Both the position numbers and the translations under genes were made by a program. Below, one piece after another: positions 18,877 to 27,375 of a DNA stretch of 64,000 nucleotides; position 1 is the stretch's first letter, and each line of letters begins with the position of its first letter. This stretch comes from Kocuria rosea subsp. polaris (GTDB taxonomy: Bacteria > Actinomycetota > Actinomycetes > Actinomycetales > Micrococcaceae). Under the pieces are notes generated by a model, which saw only the letters and a list, made by a program, of their open reading frames with translations, did not search any database and was not told the origin of the DNA. Where the stretch lies: positions 1-64,000 of the forward strand of contig MLDA01000019.1 of the NCBI GenBank assembly GCA_023896275.1, in the 5' to 3' direction.

Positions 18877-19623
18877 CTACCCCTCGAACCAGCCGCGCGC
18901 CGGGTTGGAGACCTCCGGTTGCGCACGGACGCGGCCCGGCTGGGCCGCCCACTGCACGCCGTTGGCGAGGACCCGCCGGACGTCGTCGTGGTAGTAGACC
19001 GGGTAGTCCTGGTCGCCGGGGCTGAAGTAGAAGATCCGGCCCGCGCCGCGAGTGAACGTGACGCCGGAGCGGAAGATCTCGCCGCCGGAGAACGAGCTGA
19101 CGAAGATCAGGTCGTCGGGGTCGGGGATGTCGAAGAATTCGCCGTACATTTCCTGCTCGTCGATGACGATCGGCTGCGGCACCCCCTCCGTGATCGGGTG
19201 GGACGGCTTGACGTTCCAGACCAGCTCCCGCTCACCTTCGTTGCGCCACTTGAGCGAGCACGTCGTGCCGAGCAGCCGGATGAAGATCTTGGAGAAGTGC
19301 CCCGAGTGCAGCACGAGCAGGCCCATGCCGCCGTGCACGTGGCGCTGGACGCGTTCGACGACGTCGTCCCGCACCTGATCGTGGGCGATGTGTCCCCACC
19401 AGAGCAGCACGTCCGTCTCCGCCAGCACCTCCTCGCTCAACCCATGCTCGTCGTCCGTGGCCAGCGTTGCCGTGGACACCTCGGCGTCCGGCAACAGGCG
19501 GCGCAGACCCTCAGCGATGGCGCCGTGCATGCCGTCGGGGTAGATGTCCTTGATGTGTTCAGGAATGTTGCGCGCCTCGTGCACGCCTTCATTCCAGACC
19601 AGGATTCGCAGGGGGTTGCTCAT
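18877..19623 (-). CDS. ThuA-domain (trehalose utilization-like) protein
   Basis: From ATG at 19623 the protein is 248 residues. It belongs to the ThuA family, a class I glutamine amidotransferase-like fold: [42 protein letters not shown] and [28 protein letters not shown]. In rhizobia ThuA acts together with a Gfo/Idh/MocA dehydrogenase (ThuB) on 3-keto derivatives of trehalose and other disaccharides. ATGA overlap with the preceding oxidoreductase indicates coupled translation. The context supports a role in oxidised-glycoside metabolism, but the reaction here is not established. Confidence 0.88.
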   Translation of the reverse strand: MSNPLRILVWNEGVHEARNIPEHIKDIYPDGMHGAIAEGLRRLLPDAEVSTATLATDDEHGLSEEVLAETDVLLWWGHIAHDQVRDDVVERVQRHVHGGMGLLVLHSGHFSKIFIRLLGTTCSLKWRNEGERELVWNVKPSHPITEGVPQPIVIDEQEMYGEFFDIPDPDDLIFVSSFSGGEIFRSGVTFTRGAGRIFYFSPGDQDYPVYYHDDVRRVLANGVQWAAQPGRVRAQPEVSNPARGWFEG

Positions 19624-20717
19624 ACCAGTCGCACCTCCTTCTGATCGCGGGCTGATTCGTAGCAGGCGTCGATGATTCGGGCGCGGTTCAACGCGATGGA
19701 GCCGTCGTGCTTGGCCCATTCCTCCTCGCCTGCGAGGACGATGCGCACGAAGTCGTCTACGACTTCCTGGTGCGCGCCGCCGGGGTTCGCGGCGAGTTCG
19801 TAGTCGGCGACGTCTTCGTCCTGATCCTTAAAGACGCGGATCTCGCCGATCTCCGGGCTGGGGTTGCCGACGACGCGCAGCTCGGCGCCGCCCTCGGTGC
19901 CGAGGACTGTGAAGTTGATTTCGTCCTCCGCGGCCCGGTAGCTGGCCCAGCCGGCCTCGAGGACCAGGGTCACCCCGTTGTCCAGGCGCAAGAACGCGGA
20001 GGAGAAGTCCTCGACCTCGTACTTGTGGCTGGTGCCGCTCGCGTTGTAGCGCTTGCCGCCACCAAGGCCCCGCGGCCCGAGTTCGGAGAAGGTCGACGCG
20101 CTCACCGAGATGACCCCGGGCTCACCGAGCAGATGCAGGGAGTAGTCCAGCACGTGCACACCGATGTCGATCAGGGGCCCGCCGCCGGCGAGCTCCGGGT
20201 TGGTGAACCAGCTGCCCAGCGTGGGGATGCCCTGGCGCCGCAGCCAGGCGGCCTTGGCGTAGTACGGCCGCCCGAGCTCGCCGCCGTCGAGGATCCCGCC
20301 GAGCGCCTTGATGTCGCCGCGCCGGCGGTGATTGAACGCGACGTCCAGGACGCGTCCCGCCTGGCGCGCGGCGTCGACCATGCGCTGGCCCTCCGCGGTG
20401 TTGCGGGCGATCGGCTTCTCGCTGAGCACGTGGATGCCTTGTTCCAGGGCCGCGACGGCGATGGGCTCATGCAGGAACGTGGGTACGGCGATGCTCACGG
20501 CGTCCAGATCGGCCGACTCGAGCATCTCCTCCCAGTTCTGGAAGGTGGCGGGAATCGAGAACTCCGCCTCGAGCTGCGCGAGCATGTCCGGCTCCTGCCC
20601 GGCCAGGGCAGCGACGCGGACGTTCGGGTTGTTCTGGTAGGCCGTGAGGTGCTGTTGACCAGCCCAGCCGATGCCGACGACGCCGACGTTGAGGGGGGCG
20701 GTGCTGTCCAAGCTCAA
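19620..20717 (-). CDS. Gfo/Idh/MocA-family oxidoreductase
   Basis: The protein of 365 residues starts most plausibly at TTG 20717 ([24 protein letters not shown]), with AGGAAGG 9 nt upstream. The ATG at 20810 lies inside the operator region and is rejected. Features are the Rossmann motif GVVGIGWAG, signature [13 protein letters not shown], and [20 protein letters not shown] with the catalytic-site His. It is the first gene of the four-gene operon that runs to 16704 and is preceded by ROK-type half-sites at 20798-20846. Confidence 0.86.
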   Translation of the reverse strand: MSLDSTAPLNVGVVGIGWAGQQHLTAYQNNPNVRVAALAGQEPDMLAQLEAEFSIPATFQNWEEMLESADLDAVSIAVPTFLHEPIAVAALEQGIHVLSEKPIARNTAEGQRMVDAARQAGRVLDVAFNHRRRGDIKALGGILDGGELGRPYYAKAAWLRRQGIPTLGSWFTNPELAGGGPLIDIGVHVLDYSLHLLGEPGVISVSASTFSELGPRGLGGGKRYNASGTSHKYEVEDFSSAFLRLDNGVTLVLEAGWASYRAAEDEINFTVLGTEGGAELRVVGNPSPEIGEIRVFKDQDEDVADYELAANPGGAHQEVVDDFVRIVLAGEEEWAKHDGSIALNRARIIDACYESARDQKEVRLV

Positions 20718-20797
20718 AAGGATGAACCTTCCTGGTAGTTGCTGCGCCGACTGCTGAGGAGCCGGCGGACGGAGACTCCGGGCAGGGCCGGCATTCC

Positions 20798-20846
20798 CAC
20801 TTATGACCATCCACACTCGACTTTTGTAGCGTGTCCGATAAAAGTA
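20798..20846. promoter_or_regulatory. ROK-type operator upstream of the oxidoreductase/ThuA operon
   Basis: GACTTTTG (20819-20826), a 12-nt spacer and TAAAAGTA (20839-20846) form an inverted repeat. A third, direct half-site CACTTATG lies at 20798-20805, exactly 21 bp from the first. The half-sites match those at 15324-15350 and 22164-22191. The element sits about 80-130 nt upstream of the TTG start at 20717. Confidence 0.5.
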
Positions 20847-20903
20847 TCGTGACACAGCTCGCCGGGGAGAGTCAATGGTTGCGCCGGCCCGGGGCGCAGC
20901 AGG

Positions 20904-22103
20904 CTATCCGGCGGGCTGCCCGGCGGCGATATCGTCCTCGATGACCTGCGGCGAGAGCAAGTGGTCGATCGCGAGCCGACTGGCGCCGAGAATTCCCGCG
21001 TCCGCGCCGGCCCGTGAGGGCTCGATGCGCAGGCGACGGGTCGCCAACGGCTGGCTCCGCCGGTAGACGACCTCGCGCGCGCCGGCCAGGAGCTGGTCCC
21101 CCGCACGGGCCAGGGCCCCGCCGAAGACGACGACGGACGGGTTGAGCAGATTGACGCACATCGCCAGGACCTCCCCGACGTCGCGCCCCGCTTGGCGGAG
21201 GGCGTGGATCGCCGCGAGGTCGCCCGAGGCGGCGAGGTCGACGACGTCGGACGAAGTCCGCACGGCCTCGTGTCCAACGGCGCGGAGCCCCGCGGCCAGC
21301 GCCGGACCGGCGGCAACCGCCTCCAGGCAACCCCGGTTTCCGCAGCGGCACTTGATCTCGTCGCCGGCCACCTTGACGTGGCCGATGTCGCCGCTGATAC
21401 CTTCGGAACCCCGCTCGAGCCGGCCGCTGCAGATGACCGCCGCGCCGATGCCGGTCGCCATCTTGATGAAGAGCACGTCCTGCGCCTCATGCCAGTGCTC
21501 GTAGACCTCGCCGAGCGCCATCACATTGACGTCGTTATCGACGAGGACCGGAACCGGCCATCGGGCCGCGAACCAGCAGGGCACGTCGAAGCCATCCCAG
21601 CCAGGCATGATGGGCGGGTTGTTCGGCCGGCCGCTGGAGAACTCAACCGGCCCCGGCAGCCCGATGCCGACCGCGGAGAGTTCGTCTTCCCGGCGGCCGA
21701 TCTCCTCGAGCAAGGCGAGCGCGGTCTCGACGATCCAGCCGAGCATCGGTTCGGGCCCGTCGCTCACGCGCCGGGGTTCGGCGTGCCGGGCCAGGATGCT
21801 CCCCCCGAGGTCCGCCAGCGCAACCTGGGCGTGCCCTCCGCCGACGTCTGCGGCGAGAATCAGCCGCGATTCCGCGCGGAAGACGAACCGCGCAGGCGGC
21901 CGCCCGCCGGAGGAAGCCGCCTCCCCCGCGGGGCCGATGAGGCCCGACGCCAGCAGGGAGTCGATCCGTGACGCGACGGTCGTCCGCGCCAGGCCGGTGG
22001 CCTCGACGAGCTCGGCCCGGGTGCGAGGGCGCCCGTCCCGCAACAGCTGGAAGAGGTCTCCGGGCCCGTAGATCCCGAAGCTGCGCCGCTCCGTTGCCGC
22101 CAT
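20904..22103 (-). CDS. ROK-family transcriptional regulator (second copy)
   Basis: The 399-residue protein has an N-terminal winged HTH (LFQLLRDGRPRTRAELVEATGLARTTVASRIDSL, about 17-50). A ROK domain follows, with AADVGGGHAQVALAD, VLVDNDVNVMALGE and the zinc set H242, C252, C254 and C259 (CRCGNRGCLE). ATG at 22103 has GAGG and GGGG upstream; an ATG 5 codons earlier is an alternative. It shares long stretches with the first ROK protein (for example PPIMPGWDGFDVP), so the two are paralogues. It is divergent from an oxidoreductase gene, with a perfect palindrome between them, so autoregulation is likely. Confidence 0.92.
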   Translation of the reverse strand: MAATERRSFGIYGPGDLFQLLRDGRPRTRAELVEATGLARTTVASRIDSLLASGLIGPAGEAASSGGRPPARFVFRAESRLILAADVGGGHAQVALADLGGSILARHAEPRRVSDGPEPMLGWIVETALALLEEIGRREDELSAVGIGLPGPVEFSSGRPNNPPIMPGWDGFDVPCWFAARWPVPVLVDNDVNVMALGEVYEHWHEAQDVLFIKMATGIGAAVICSGRLERGSEGISGDIGHVKVAGDEIKCRCGNRGCLEAVAAGPALAAGLRAVGHEAVRTSSDVVDLAASGDLAAIHALRQAGRDVGEVLAMCVNLLNPSVVVFGGALARAGDQLLAGAREVVYRRSQPLATRRLRIEPSRAGADAGILGASRLAIDHLLSPQVIEDDIAAGQPAG

Positions 22104-22163
22104 CGCCCCACACCTCATGTCTTCGACCGAACTAGGAGTCCGCCTGCGGCTGGCACCGCGGCG

Positions 22164-22191
22164 GACTTATGTCATCGATCCATCATAAGTC
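22164..22191. promoter_or_regulatory. Perfect ROK-type operator between the second ROK gene and an oxidoreductase gene
   Basis: GACTTATG (22164-22171) and CATAAGTC (22184-22191) are exact inverted repeats separated by 12 nt. The site is 61 nt upstream of the ROK ATG at 22103 and 47 nt upstream of the -10 box of the gene at 22251. It is the best copy of a motif found at two other promoters in this block. Confidence 0.65.
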
Positions 22192-22237
22192 GCGGCAAGC
22201 ACGGGCGATACCCGGCCCTGCCCGCGGAGGCCGGTGA

Positions 22238-22243
22238 TATATT
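22238..22243 (+). promoter_or_regulatory. -10 box, leaderless start of the oxidoreductase gene at 22251
   Basis: TATATT ends 7 nt before the ATG at 22251. The intervening CGCGCCC contains no ribosome-binding sequence, so the mRNA probably starts at the AUG. Confidence 0.5.
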
Positions 22244-22250
22244 CGCGCCC

Positions 22251-23249
22251 ATGACCTCTTTACGTTGGGGGATCCTCGCCACGGGCGGGATCTCGGGAAT
22301 GTTCGCTCGCGATGCACGGGCCGCCGGGCTGACACTGGCCGCCGTCGGCTCGCGGTCCGCCGGCGCCGCGGAGGCGTTCGCGGCCGAGCACTCGATCCCG
22401 CGGTCGTACGGCTCGTACACGGAACTCGCCGCCGCCGACGGCGTCGACATCATCTACATCGGCACGCCGCATCCCTGGCACTTCGAGAACGCGCTGCTCG
22501 CCCTCGAGCACGGCAAACACGTCCTCGTAGAGAAGCCGTTCACCCTCAATCAGCGCGAGGCGATCGTGCTGCGCGAGGCCGCCCGCGCCCGCGGGCTGCT
22601 CCTGCTGGAGGCCATGTGGACGCGCTACCTGCCGCACATGGTGCGGATCCGCGAGATCGTCGCCTCCGGCGCCCTCGGAGAGCTGCGGGCGCTATCGGCC
22701 GACCACACGCAGTCACTACCGACCGCGCCGGAGCACCGGATCAATGATCTCTCGCTCGGCGGCGGCGCGCTGCTCGACCTGGGCGTCTATCCGGTCTCGT
22801 TCGCGTGGGATGTGCTCGGGCGGCCCGAGAAAATCCAGGCGTCCGCCCGATTCGGCGCGACCGGGGCGGACACCGAAATCGCGACCGTCTTCACCCACGC
22901 CTCGGGTGCCGTGTCGACGACTCTCTCCGCCGCGCATTCCGCCGGCCCCAACCGCGCGTGGATTCTGGGCACCAAGGGCCGCATCGAGATCGACCCCTTC
23001 TGGTTGGCCGCCACCGGCTTCACCCACTACGGGCCGGACGGCACCGTCGTCGAACGCTTCGAGTCGGACATTGCCGGCCGCGGGATGCAGTTCCAGGCGC
23101 TCGCCGCCGAGCGGCTCGTCGCGAACGGCGATCTCGACGACGGGGCGCTGGGCATCGACGAGTCCGTCGAGATCATGGGCACGCTCGATGCGATCCGCGC
23201 CCAGATCGGGCTCACCTACCCGCAGGAATCGGCCGCGGGCGTGCGCTAG
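22251..23249 (+). CDS. Gfo/Idh/MocA-family oxidoreductase (dihydrodiol dehydrogenase-like)
   Basis: The protein of 332 residues has the Rossmann motif WGILATGGISGMFARD, the signature VEKPFTLNQREA, and the phrase MWTRYLPHMVRIREIV, typical of the dimeric dihydrodiol dehydrogenase-like branch. The C-terminal half has GGGALLDLGVYPVSFAWDVLG. It is monocistronic on the plus strand, divergent from the second ROK gene and likely under its control. Its stop codon overlaps the stop of rip1 on the opposite strand in a shared CTAG. Confidence 0.88.
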   Translation: MTSLRWGILATGGISGMFARDARAAGLTLAAVGSRSAGAAEAFAAEHSIPRSYGSYTELAAADGVDIIYIGTPHPWHFENALLALEHGKHVLVEKPFTLNQREAIVLREAARARGLLLLEAMWTRYLPHMVRIREIVASGALGELRALSADHTQSLPTAPEHRINDLSLGGGALLDLGVYPVSFAWDVLGRPEKIQASARFGATGADTEIATVFTHASGAVSTTLSAAHSAGPNRAWILGTKGRIEIDPFWLAATGFTHYGPDGTVVERFESDIAGRGMQFQALAAERLVANGDLDDGALGIDESVEIMGTLDAIRAQIGLTYPQESAAGVR

Positions 23250-24637
23250 AACAGCTGGACGGGTTTGACGATGTCCGCGTAGATCAGCAGCACACCCATC
23301 GTCAGCAGGAGCCCGGCGACCACGTAGGTCACCGGGAGCAGCTTCGCGATGTCCACGGGCCCCGGGTCCTTGCGCTTGAACAGCTTCGCGAAGCCGCGCC
23401 GGAGCGTCTCCCAGAGAGCGCCGGCGACGTGCCCGCCGTCGAGCGGCAGCAGCGGGATCAGGTTGAAGACGAACAGGGCGATATTCAAGCTGGCGATCAG
23501 CCCGACGAGGGTCGACGCCCGATCCTGCAGCGGGATCTCCTCCATCGCCGAAACCTCACCGGCGATCCGGCCGACGCCGACGACGGAGATCGGCCCGTTC
23601 ACATCGCGCGGTGCGTCCGTGAAGGCGGCTTTGCCCACCGCGACCATACGCGCCGGCAGATCCAGCACGACGTCGGCAACGGCCTTGACGTTCTCACCCA
23701 CCTTGCCCGGGACCTCGGTGATCGGCAGGGTCATGAGCCGCTGCTCGGAACCCATGCCGACGAATCCGACCTCGATCATCTTGACCTCGCCGTCCGCGCC
23801 GGTCGCGGGTCGACCGATAGCGTCGAACTCGGGTCGCTCGGTCAGCATCGGCGTGATCGTCGTGCTGCGCGTCTGGCCGTCGCGCTCGTAGGTCACCGGC
23901 ACGGTCTCACCCGCGGTCGCCCGGATCATCTCCGTGAGCCGCATCCAGTCCCACTCGGCGATGGCGGCGCCGTTGTACTCGGTGATCACGTCGCCCGGCA
24001 GCAGCCCGGCGGCGTAGGCCGGGGCTTCGGGGTCGCCGCTGACGCAGGAGACGTCGCCGGCCTCGGCCCGCTCGGCCTGCACCGCCGCGGGCACGACGCA
24101 CTGGTGCACCTCGGAGAGCCGGACCGTGTTCTGGTAGGTGCCCACGCCGCTGATCAGGATCGCCAGCAGCACGAAGGCGATGATGAGGTTCATCAGCGGT
24201 CCGCCGAGCATGATGATGATGCGCTTGTAGACGGGCAGCTGGTAGAACATGCGGTTCTCGTCGCCGGGCTGCAGCTGCTCCGCTGAGGCCCGGCGGGCGT
24301 CGTCGGCCAGCTGCTGGAAGACGCCTGTGGTCGTCGGTCGGGCCGTCGCGGCCGCGGAGGCGCCCAGGTCGGTGGCCCCGACGTCGCCCTTGCCCTTCGC
24401 GGGCGGGTACATGCCGATCATGGCGACGTAGCCGCCGAGCGGGATGGCCTTGATGCCGTACTCGGTCTCGCCCTTCTTCTTCGACCAGAGCGTCGGGCCG
24501 AAACCGATCATGTACTGCGGGGCGCGCACGCCGAACAGCTTGGCCGGCACGAGGTGGCCGACCTCGTGCAACGCGATCGAGACCGCGATACCGATCAGGA
24601 CGATCAACACGCCCGCAACAAACAACAGAATGCTCAC
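23246..24637 (-). CDS. rip1: Site-2 protease, M50 family (RIP metalloprotease)
   Basis: Intramembrane zinc protease that cleaves anti-sigma factors and other membrane substrates. From GTG at 24637 the protein has 463 residues. The zinc-binding HEVGH is at 24-28 in the first membrane segment, a PDZ domain lies in the middle ([24 protein letters not shown]), and the third ligand motif LPLDGGH is near residue 400. The start overlaps the dxr stop as GTGA, so translation is coupled. dxr-rip order is conserved in actinobacteria. A longer start at 24676 would lie inside dxr and displace the first membrane segment. Confidence 0.93.
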   Translation of the reverse strand: MSILLFVAGVLIVLIGIAVSIALHEVGHLVPAKLFGVRAPQYMIGFGPTLWSKKKGETEYGIKAIPLGGYVAMIGMYPPAKGKGDVGATDLGASAAATARPTTTGVFQQLADDARRASAEQLQPGDENRMFYQLPVYKRIIIMLGGPLMNLIIAFVLLAILISGVGTYQNTVRLSEVHQCVVPAAVQAERAEAGDVSCVSGDPEAPAYAAGLLPGDVITEYNGAAIAEWDWMRLTEMIRATAGETVPVTYERDGQTRSTTITPMLTERPEFDAIGRPATGADGEVKMIEVGFVGMGSEQRLMTLPITEVPGKVGENVKAVADVVLDLPARMVAVGKAAFTDAPRDVNGPISVVGVGRIAGEVSAMEEIPLQDRASTLVGLIASLNIALFVFNLIPLLPLDGGHVAGALWETLRRGFAKLFKRKDPGPVDIAKLLPVTYVVAGLLLTMGVLLIYADIVKPVQLF

Positions 24638-25893
24638 AACACTCCCAAACGAACGCGGGCCGCATTTCGTGCCCATTCCTCAGCGGCGAGCACGGCCTCC
24701 ACGGTGAGCTCGGCGCCCACCGTCGCCGCGGCGTCGTACTCCCCGACCACCGCCGCGATCGTGTCGACGATGTCGAGGAAGCCGATGCGGCGCGCGTGGA
24801 ACGCCTCGACGGCCTCCTCGTTCGCCGCGTTGTAGACGGCCATGTGGGTACCGGACGCGGCGGCGGCCTGCTTGGCGAGCCGGATGGCGCCGAAGGTGTC
24901 CTCGTCGAGCGGCTCGAAGGTCCAGGCCGCGGCGGTGGTGAAGTCGACGGGCCGAGCGGCGGCGGGCACGCGGTGCGGCCAGCCGAGCCCGAGCGCGATC
25001 GGCAGCTTCATGTCCGGCGGGGACGCCTGGGCCAGGATCGAGCCGTCGACGAACTCGACCATCGAGTGGATCACGGACTGCGGGTGCACGACCGGCTCGA
25101 TCCGCTCGAGCGGGACGTCGAAGAGCAGGTGGGCCTCGATGACCTCAAGCGCCTTGTTGACCATGGTGGCCGAGTTGGTGGTGACGACGCGGCCCATGTC
25201 CCACGTGGGGTGGGCGAGCGCCTGCTCGGGTGTCACGGCGGCGAACTCGGCGCGCGTGCGCCCACGGAACGGCCCGCCGGAGGCGGTCACGATGAGCCGG
25301 GCGACCTCGCCGGCGCCGCCGGAGCGCAGGGCCTGGGCGAGCGCGGAGTGCTCGGAGTCGACGGGCACGATCTGCCCGGGCGCGGCGCAGTCCTTCACCA
25401 GGGCGCCGCCGACGATGAGCGATTCCTTGTTGGCGAGCGCGAGCAAGTGCCCTGCGCGCAGCGCGGCCAGGGTCGGGGCCAGTCCGATGGATCCAGTGAT
25501 CCCGTTCAGCACGACGTCGGCGCCCACCCACCCGGCGATGCTCGCGGCGGCGTCGGGTCCGGCGAAGAGCTGCGGGCGGTATCCGCCCGGCCCGGTCGTC
25601 GCGACGCCCGCCGCGGAAGCTGCGGATTCGATCGCGTTCGCCAGGGCCTCGACGGTCCCGGAGGCGGCGCCGACGGCCTCGGCCCGGGTGGCGACCGCCT
25701 GCCGGGCGAGCAACTCGACGTTGGCGCCGCCGGAGAGCGCGGCGACCTCGAAGCGTTCGGGCGCGGCGGCGATCACCTCGAGCCCCTGCGTGCCGATGGA
25801 GCCGGTCGACCCGATCAGCGTGACGCGGCGCGGGCGCGCGTCGTCGAGGCGCTCCAGGGGGAAGGCAAAGGTTGATTCACTCACCCGCCCCAT
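24634..25893 (-). CDS. dxr: 1-deoxy-D-xylulose 5-phosphate reductoisomerase
   Basis: Second step of the MEP pathway: converts DXP to MEP with NADPH. The 419-residue protein has the NADPH-binding motif [17 protein letters not shown] near residue 25, [24 protein letters not shown], the metal/substrate segment [13 protein letters not shown], and [31 protein letters not shown] at 25893 or GTG at 25881 could be the start; neither has a decisive ribosome site. It is followed without a gap by rip1. Together with ispG it gives two MEP-pathway genes in the window. Confidence 0.95.
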   Translation of the reverse strand: MGRVSESTFAFPLERLDDARPRRVTLIGSTGSIGTQGLEVIAAAPERFEVAALSGGANVELLARQAVATRAEAVGAASGTVEALANAIESAASAAGVATTGPGGYRPQLFAGPDAAASIAGWVGADVVLNGITGSIGLAPTLAALRAGHLLALANKESLIVGGALVKDCAAPGQIVPVDSEHSALAQALRSGGAGEVARLIVTASGGPFRGRTRAEFAAVTPEQALAHPTWDMGRVVTTNSATMVNKALEVIEAHLLFDVPLERIEPVVHPQSVIHSMVEFVDGSILAQASPPDMKLPIALGLGWPHRVPAAARPVDFTTAAAWTFEPLDEDTFGAIRLAKQAAAASGTHMAVYNAANEEAVEAFHARRIGFLDIVDTIAAVVGEYDAAATVGAELTVEAVLAAEEWARNAARVRLGVL

Positions 25894-25907
25894 TCTTCCA
25901 GACGCGC

Positions 25908-26324
25908 TCAGGCCGCCGAGCCCGCGCCGGCGGCGGGCTGCTCGACCGCGGCCCGGCGGCCGCTGCCGACGACGACAGCCCAGCCGTACGCAAGCACGAG
26001 GCCGACGACGACGGTGCTGTGATAGCCGAACCGTTCACCAGCGAACTGCAGGCCGGCCAGGTAGTAGGAGGAGACGCACAGCACGGTGAACACCAGCCCC
26101 ACCACACCGGCGGCCCGGCTCGGGCGCCCCGACGAGTAAAGCAGGATGACGGCGACCACGAGGAACAGTGCCGGGATGCCGCCGACGATGACGCTCGCCG
26201 AGATCGGGTCGATCTCTATCCTGTTTGCGGCCATTTGCAGGCGCGGATAGACGGTGACGAACGCCTCCGCCCCGAGAATCGAGGCGAGTGTTGCGCCGAC
26301 GGCGGCGCCGATGATGGATTTCAC
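25908..26324 (-). CDS. Hypothetical membrane protein, four transmembrane segments
   Basis: The 138-residue protein has four hydrophobic stretches: about 5-25, 43-62, 72-94 and 103-121. The first loop ([19 protein letters not shown]) is polar and the C-terminal tail is Ala/Gly-rich. It lies 14 bp upstream of dxr on the same strand and may be co-transcribed with it. I do not recognise the family. Confidence 0.65.
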   Translation of the reverse strand: MKSIIGAAVGATLASILGAEAFVTVYPRLQMAANRIEIDPISASVIVGGIPALFLVVAVILLYSSGRPSRAAGVVGLVFTVLCVSSYYLAGLQFAGERFGYHSTVVVGLVLAYGWAVVVGSGRRAAVEQPAAGAGSAA

Positions 26325-26408
26325 GTGGTTCCCCTAGGGATGAGATACGACGAATGGGTCGGGTCCAATCTGCCAAACCCGCGCCCCCGTGTCACATCCC
26401 GACCTCGC

Positions 26409-26440
26409 GCGCCGACCTGTGAGTCCTCACAGGTCGGCGC
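26409..26440 (-). terminator. Strong hairpin after ohr
   Basis: GCGCCGACCTGTGAG (26409-26423) pairs perfectly with CTCACAGGTCGGCGC (26426-26440), a 15-bp stem with a 2-nt loop. It lies 9 nt after the ohr stop codon (26450). No T-run follows, so it may act as a terminator or as mRNA 3' end protection. Confidence 0.55.
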
Positions 26441-26449
26441 GGGCCCCGG

Positions 26450-26872
26450 TCAATCGTCGCTGACCTGCACGTCGACGTCGATGTTCCCGCGCGTCGCGTT
26501 GGAGTAGGGGCAGACCTGGTGTGCACGGTCTGCGAGCTCCCGGGCCAGGGACGGCTCGATGCCGGGCAGGACGACCTCCAGGGTGACGGCGAGGCCGAAA
26601 CCGCCGTCGTCGTTGCTGCCGATCTGCACGCGCGCGCCGACGCTGGAACCGTCGATCTTGACCTTGCGCTCGCGGGCAGCGAGGGCCAGCGCACTGTGGA
26701 AGCAGGCCGAGTAGCCGGCGGCGAAGAGCTGCTCCGGGTTGGACCCGTTGCCGGATCCTCCCATGGCGGCGGGCACGGCGAGCTCGAGGTCGACTCGCCC
26801 GTCCGGGGTGCTGACGCGGCCATCGCGGCCGGCTCCGACGGCGAGGGCTTCTGCGGTGTAAAGAGCGTTCAT
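26450..26872 (-). CDS. ohr: Organic hydroperoxide resistance protein
   Basis: Thiol peroxidase that reduces fatty-acid and other organic hydroperoxides, usually with lipoylated protein as reductant. The protein is 140 residues, the family's usual length. The peroxidatic Cys57 is in AGYSACFHSAL and the resolving Cys121 in QVCPYSNATRGN. The catalytic Arg is expected in the N-terminal loop (SPDGRV-like TPDGRVDLELAVPAAMGG). ATG at 26872 begins MNALYTAEALAVG, the normal Ohr N-terminus. It lies 35 bp after the gene for its repressor, ohrR, on the same strand. Confidence 0.95.
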   Translation of the reverse strand: MNALYTAEALAVGAGRDGRVSTPDGRVDLELAVPAAMGGSGNGSNPEQLFAAGYSACFHSALALAARERKVKIDGSSVGARVQIGSNDDGGFGLAVTLEVVLPGIEPSLARELADRAHQVCPYSNATRGNIDVDVQVSDD

Positions 26873-26907
26873 GGGGTTTCCTTCCGATGGTCGACGCCGC
26901 AGCGGCG

Positions 26908-27339
26908 TCAGGAGCACAGCTTGGCGACCAGGCTGCGCAGGTGATTGGCCTCATCACTGGTGAGGCCGAGCCGGCCGAAGAGTTCGGCCGGGATGCCCTC
27001 GGCCCGCCGCCGCAGTCCAGCCCCGGCGTCGGTGAGATGCACGCGCACCCGGCGCTCGTCTGCATCGTCCCGACGGCGCTCGACGAGCCCGGCCGCGGCC
27101 AGGCGCTTGAGTAGCGGCGACAGGGTGCCGCTGTCCAGGTGCAGGCGCTGACCGATCGCGGAGACCGGCGCACCGTCCGCCTCCCACAGCACGAGCATGA
27201 CGAGGTACTGCGGATAGGTCAGCGCCAGCGGCGCCAGCAGCTCGCGGTAGGCGGCGGCGATCCGCTGCTGCGCCGAGTACACGGGGAAGCACAGCTGCGC
27301 CTCCAGAGAGAGCAGATCGCGGGGCGGGTTGTCGGGCAT
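26908..27339 (-). CDS. ohrR: MarR-family organic peroxide sensor OhrR
   Basis: The 143-residue winged-helix repressor has the redox-sensing cysteine in LEAQLCFPVYSAQQRI (Cys17), as in OhrR proteins. The DNA-binding part is SAIGQRLHLDSGTLSPLLKRLAAAGLVERRRDDADERRV. No second conserved cysteine is evident near the C-terminus apart from KLCS at the very end, so it may be a one-Cys type or use that terminal Cys. The gene is leaderless. A 21-bp palindrome lies between its -35 and -10, so it should repress itself and the downstream ohr. Confidence 0.94.
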   Translation of the reverse strand: MPDNPPRDLLSLEAQLCFPVYSAQQRIAAAYRELLAPLALTYPQYLVMLVLWEADGAPVSAIGQRLHLDSGTLSPLLKRLAAAGLVERRRDDADERRVRVHLTDAGAGLRRRAEGIPAELFGRLGLTSDEANHLRSLVAKLCS

Positions 27340-27345
27340 GCGTTA

Positions 27346-27374
27346 AAAATAGCGCACAATTAAGTTGTGCGCAA
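27346..27374 (-). promoter_or_regulatory. ohrR promoter with OhrR operator inside the spacer
   Basis: On the minus strand TTGCGC (27374-27369) and TATTTT (27351-27346) are separated by 17 bp, and the ATG at 27339 follows 6 nt after the -10. The palindrome GCGCACAA-TTAAG-TTGTGCGC (27352-27372) fills the spacer. Its core, ACAATTAAGTTGT, resembles known OhrR boxes (ACAATT...AATTGT). Bound repressor would block RNA polymerase directly. Confidence 0.8.
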
Positions 27375-27375
27375 C

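Noticed and set aside
16704-18926. 740-codon minus-strand frame suggesting a fusion protein
   Set aside because: Only the last 337 residues make sense (TIM-barrel protein). The upstream part is the neighbouring oxidoreductase read in the wrong frame.
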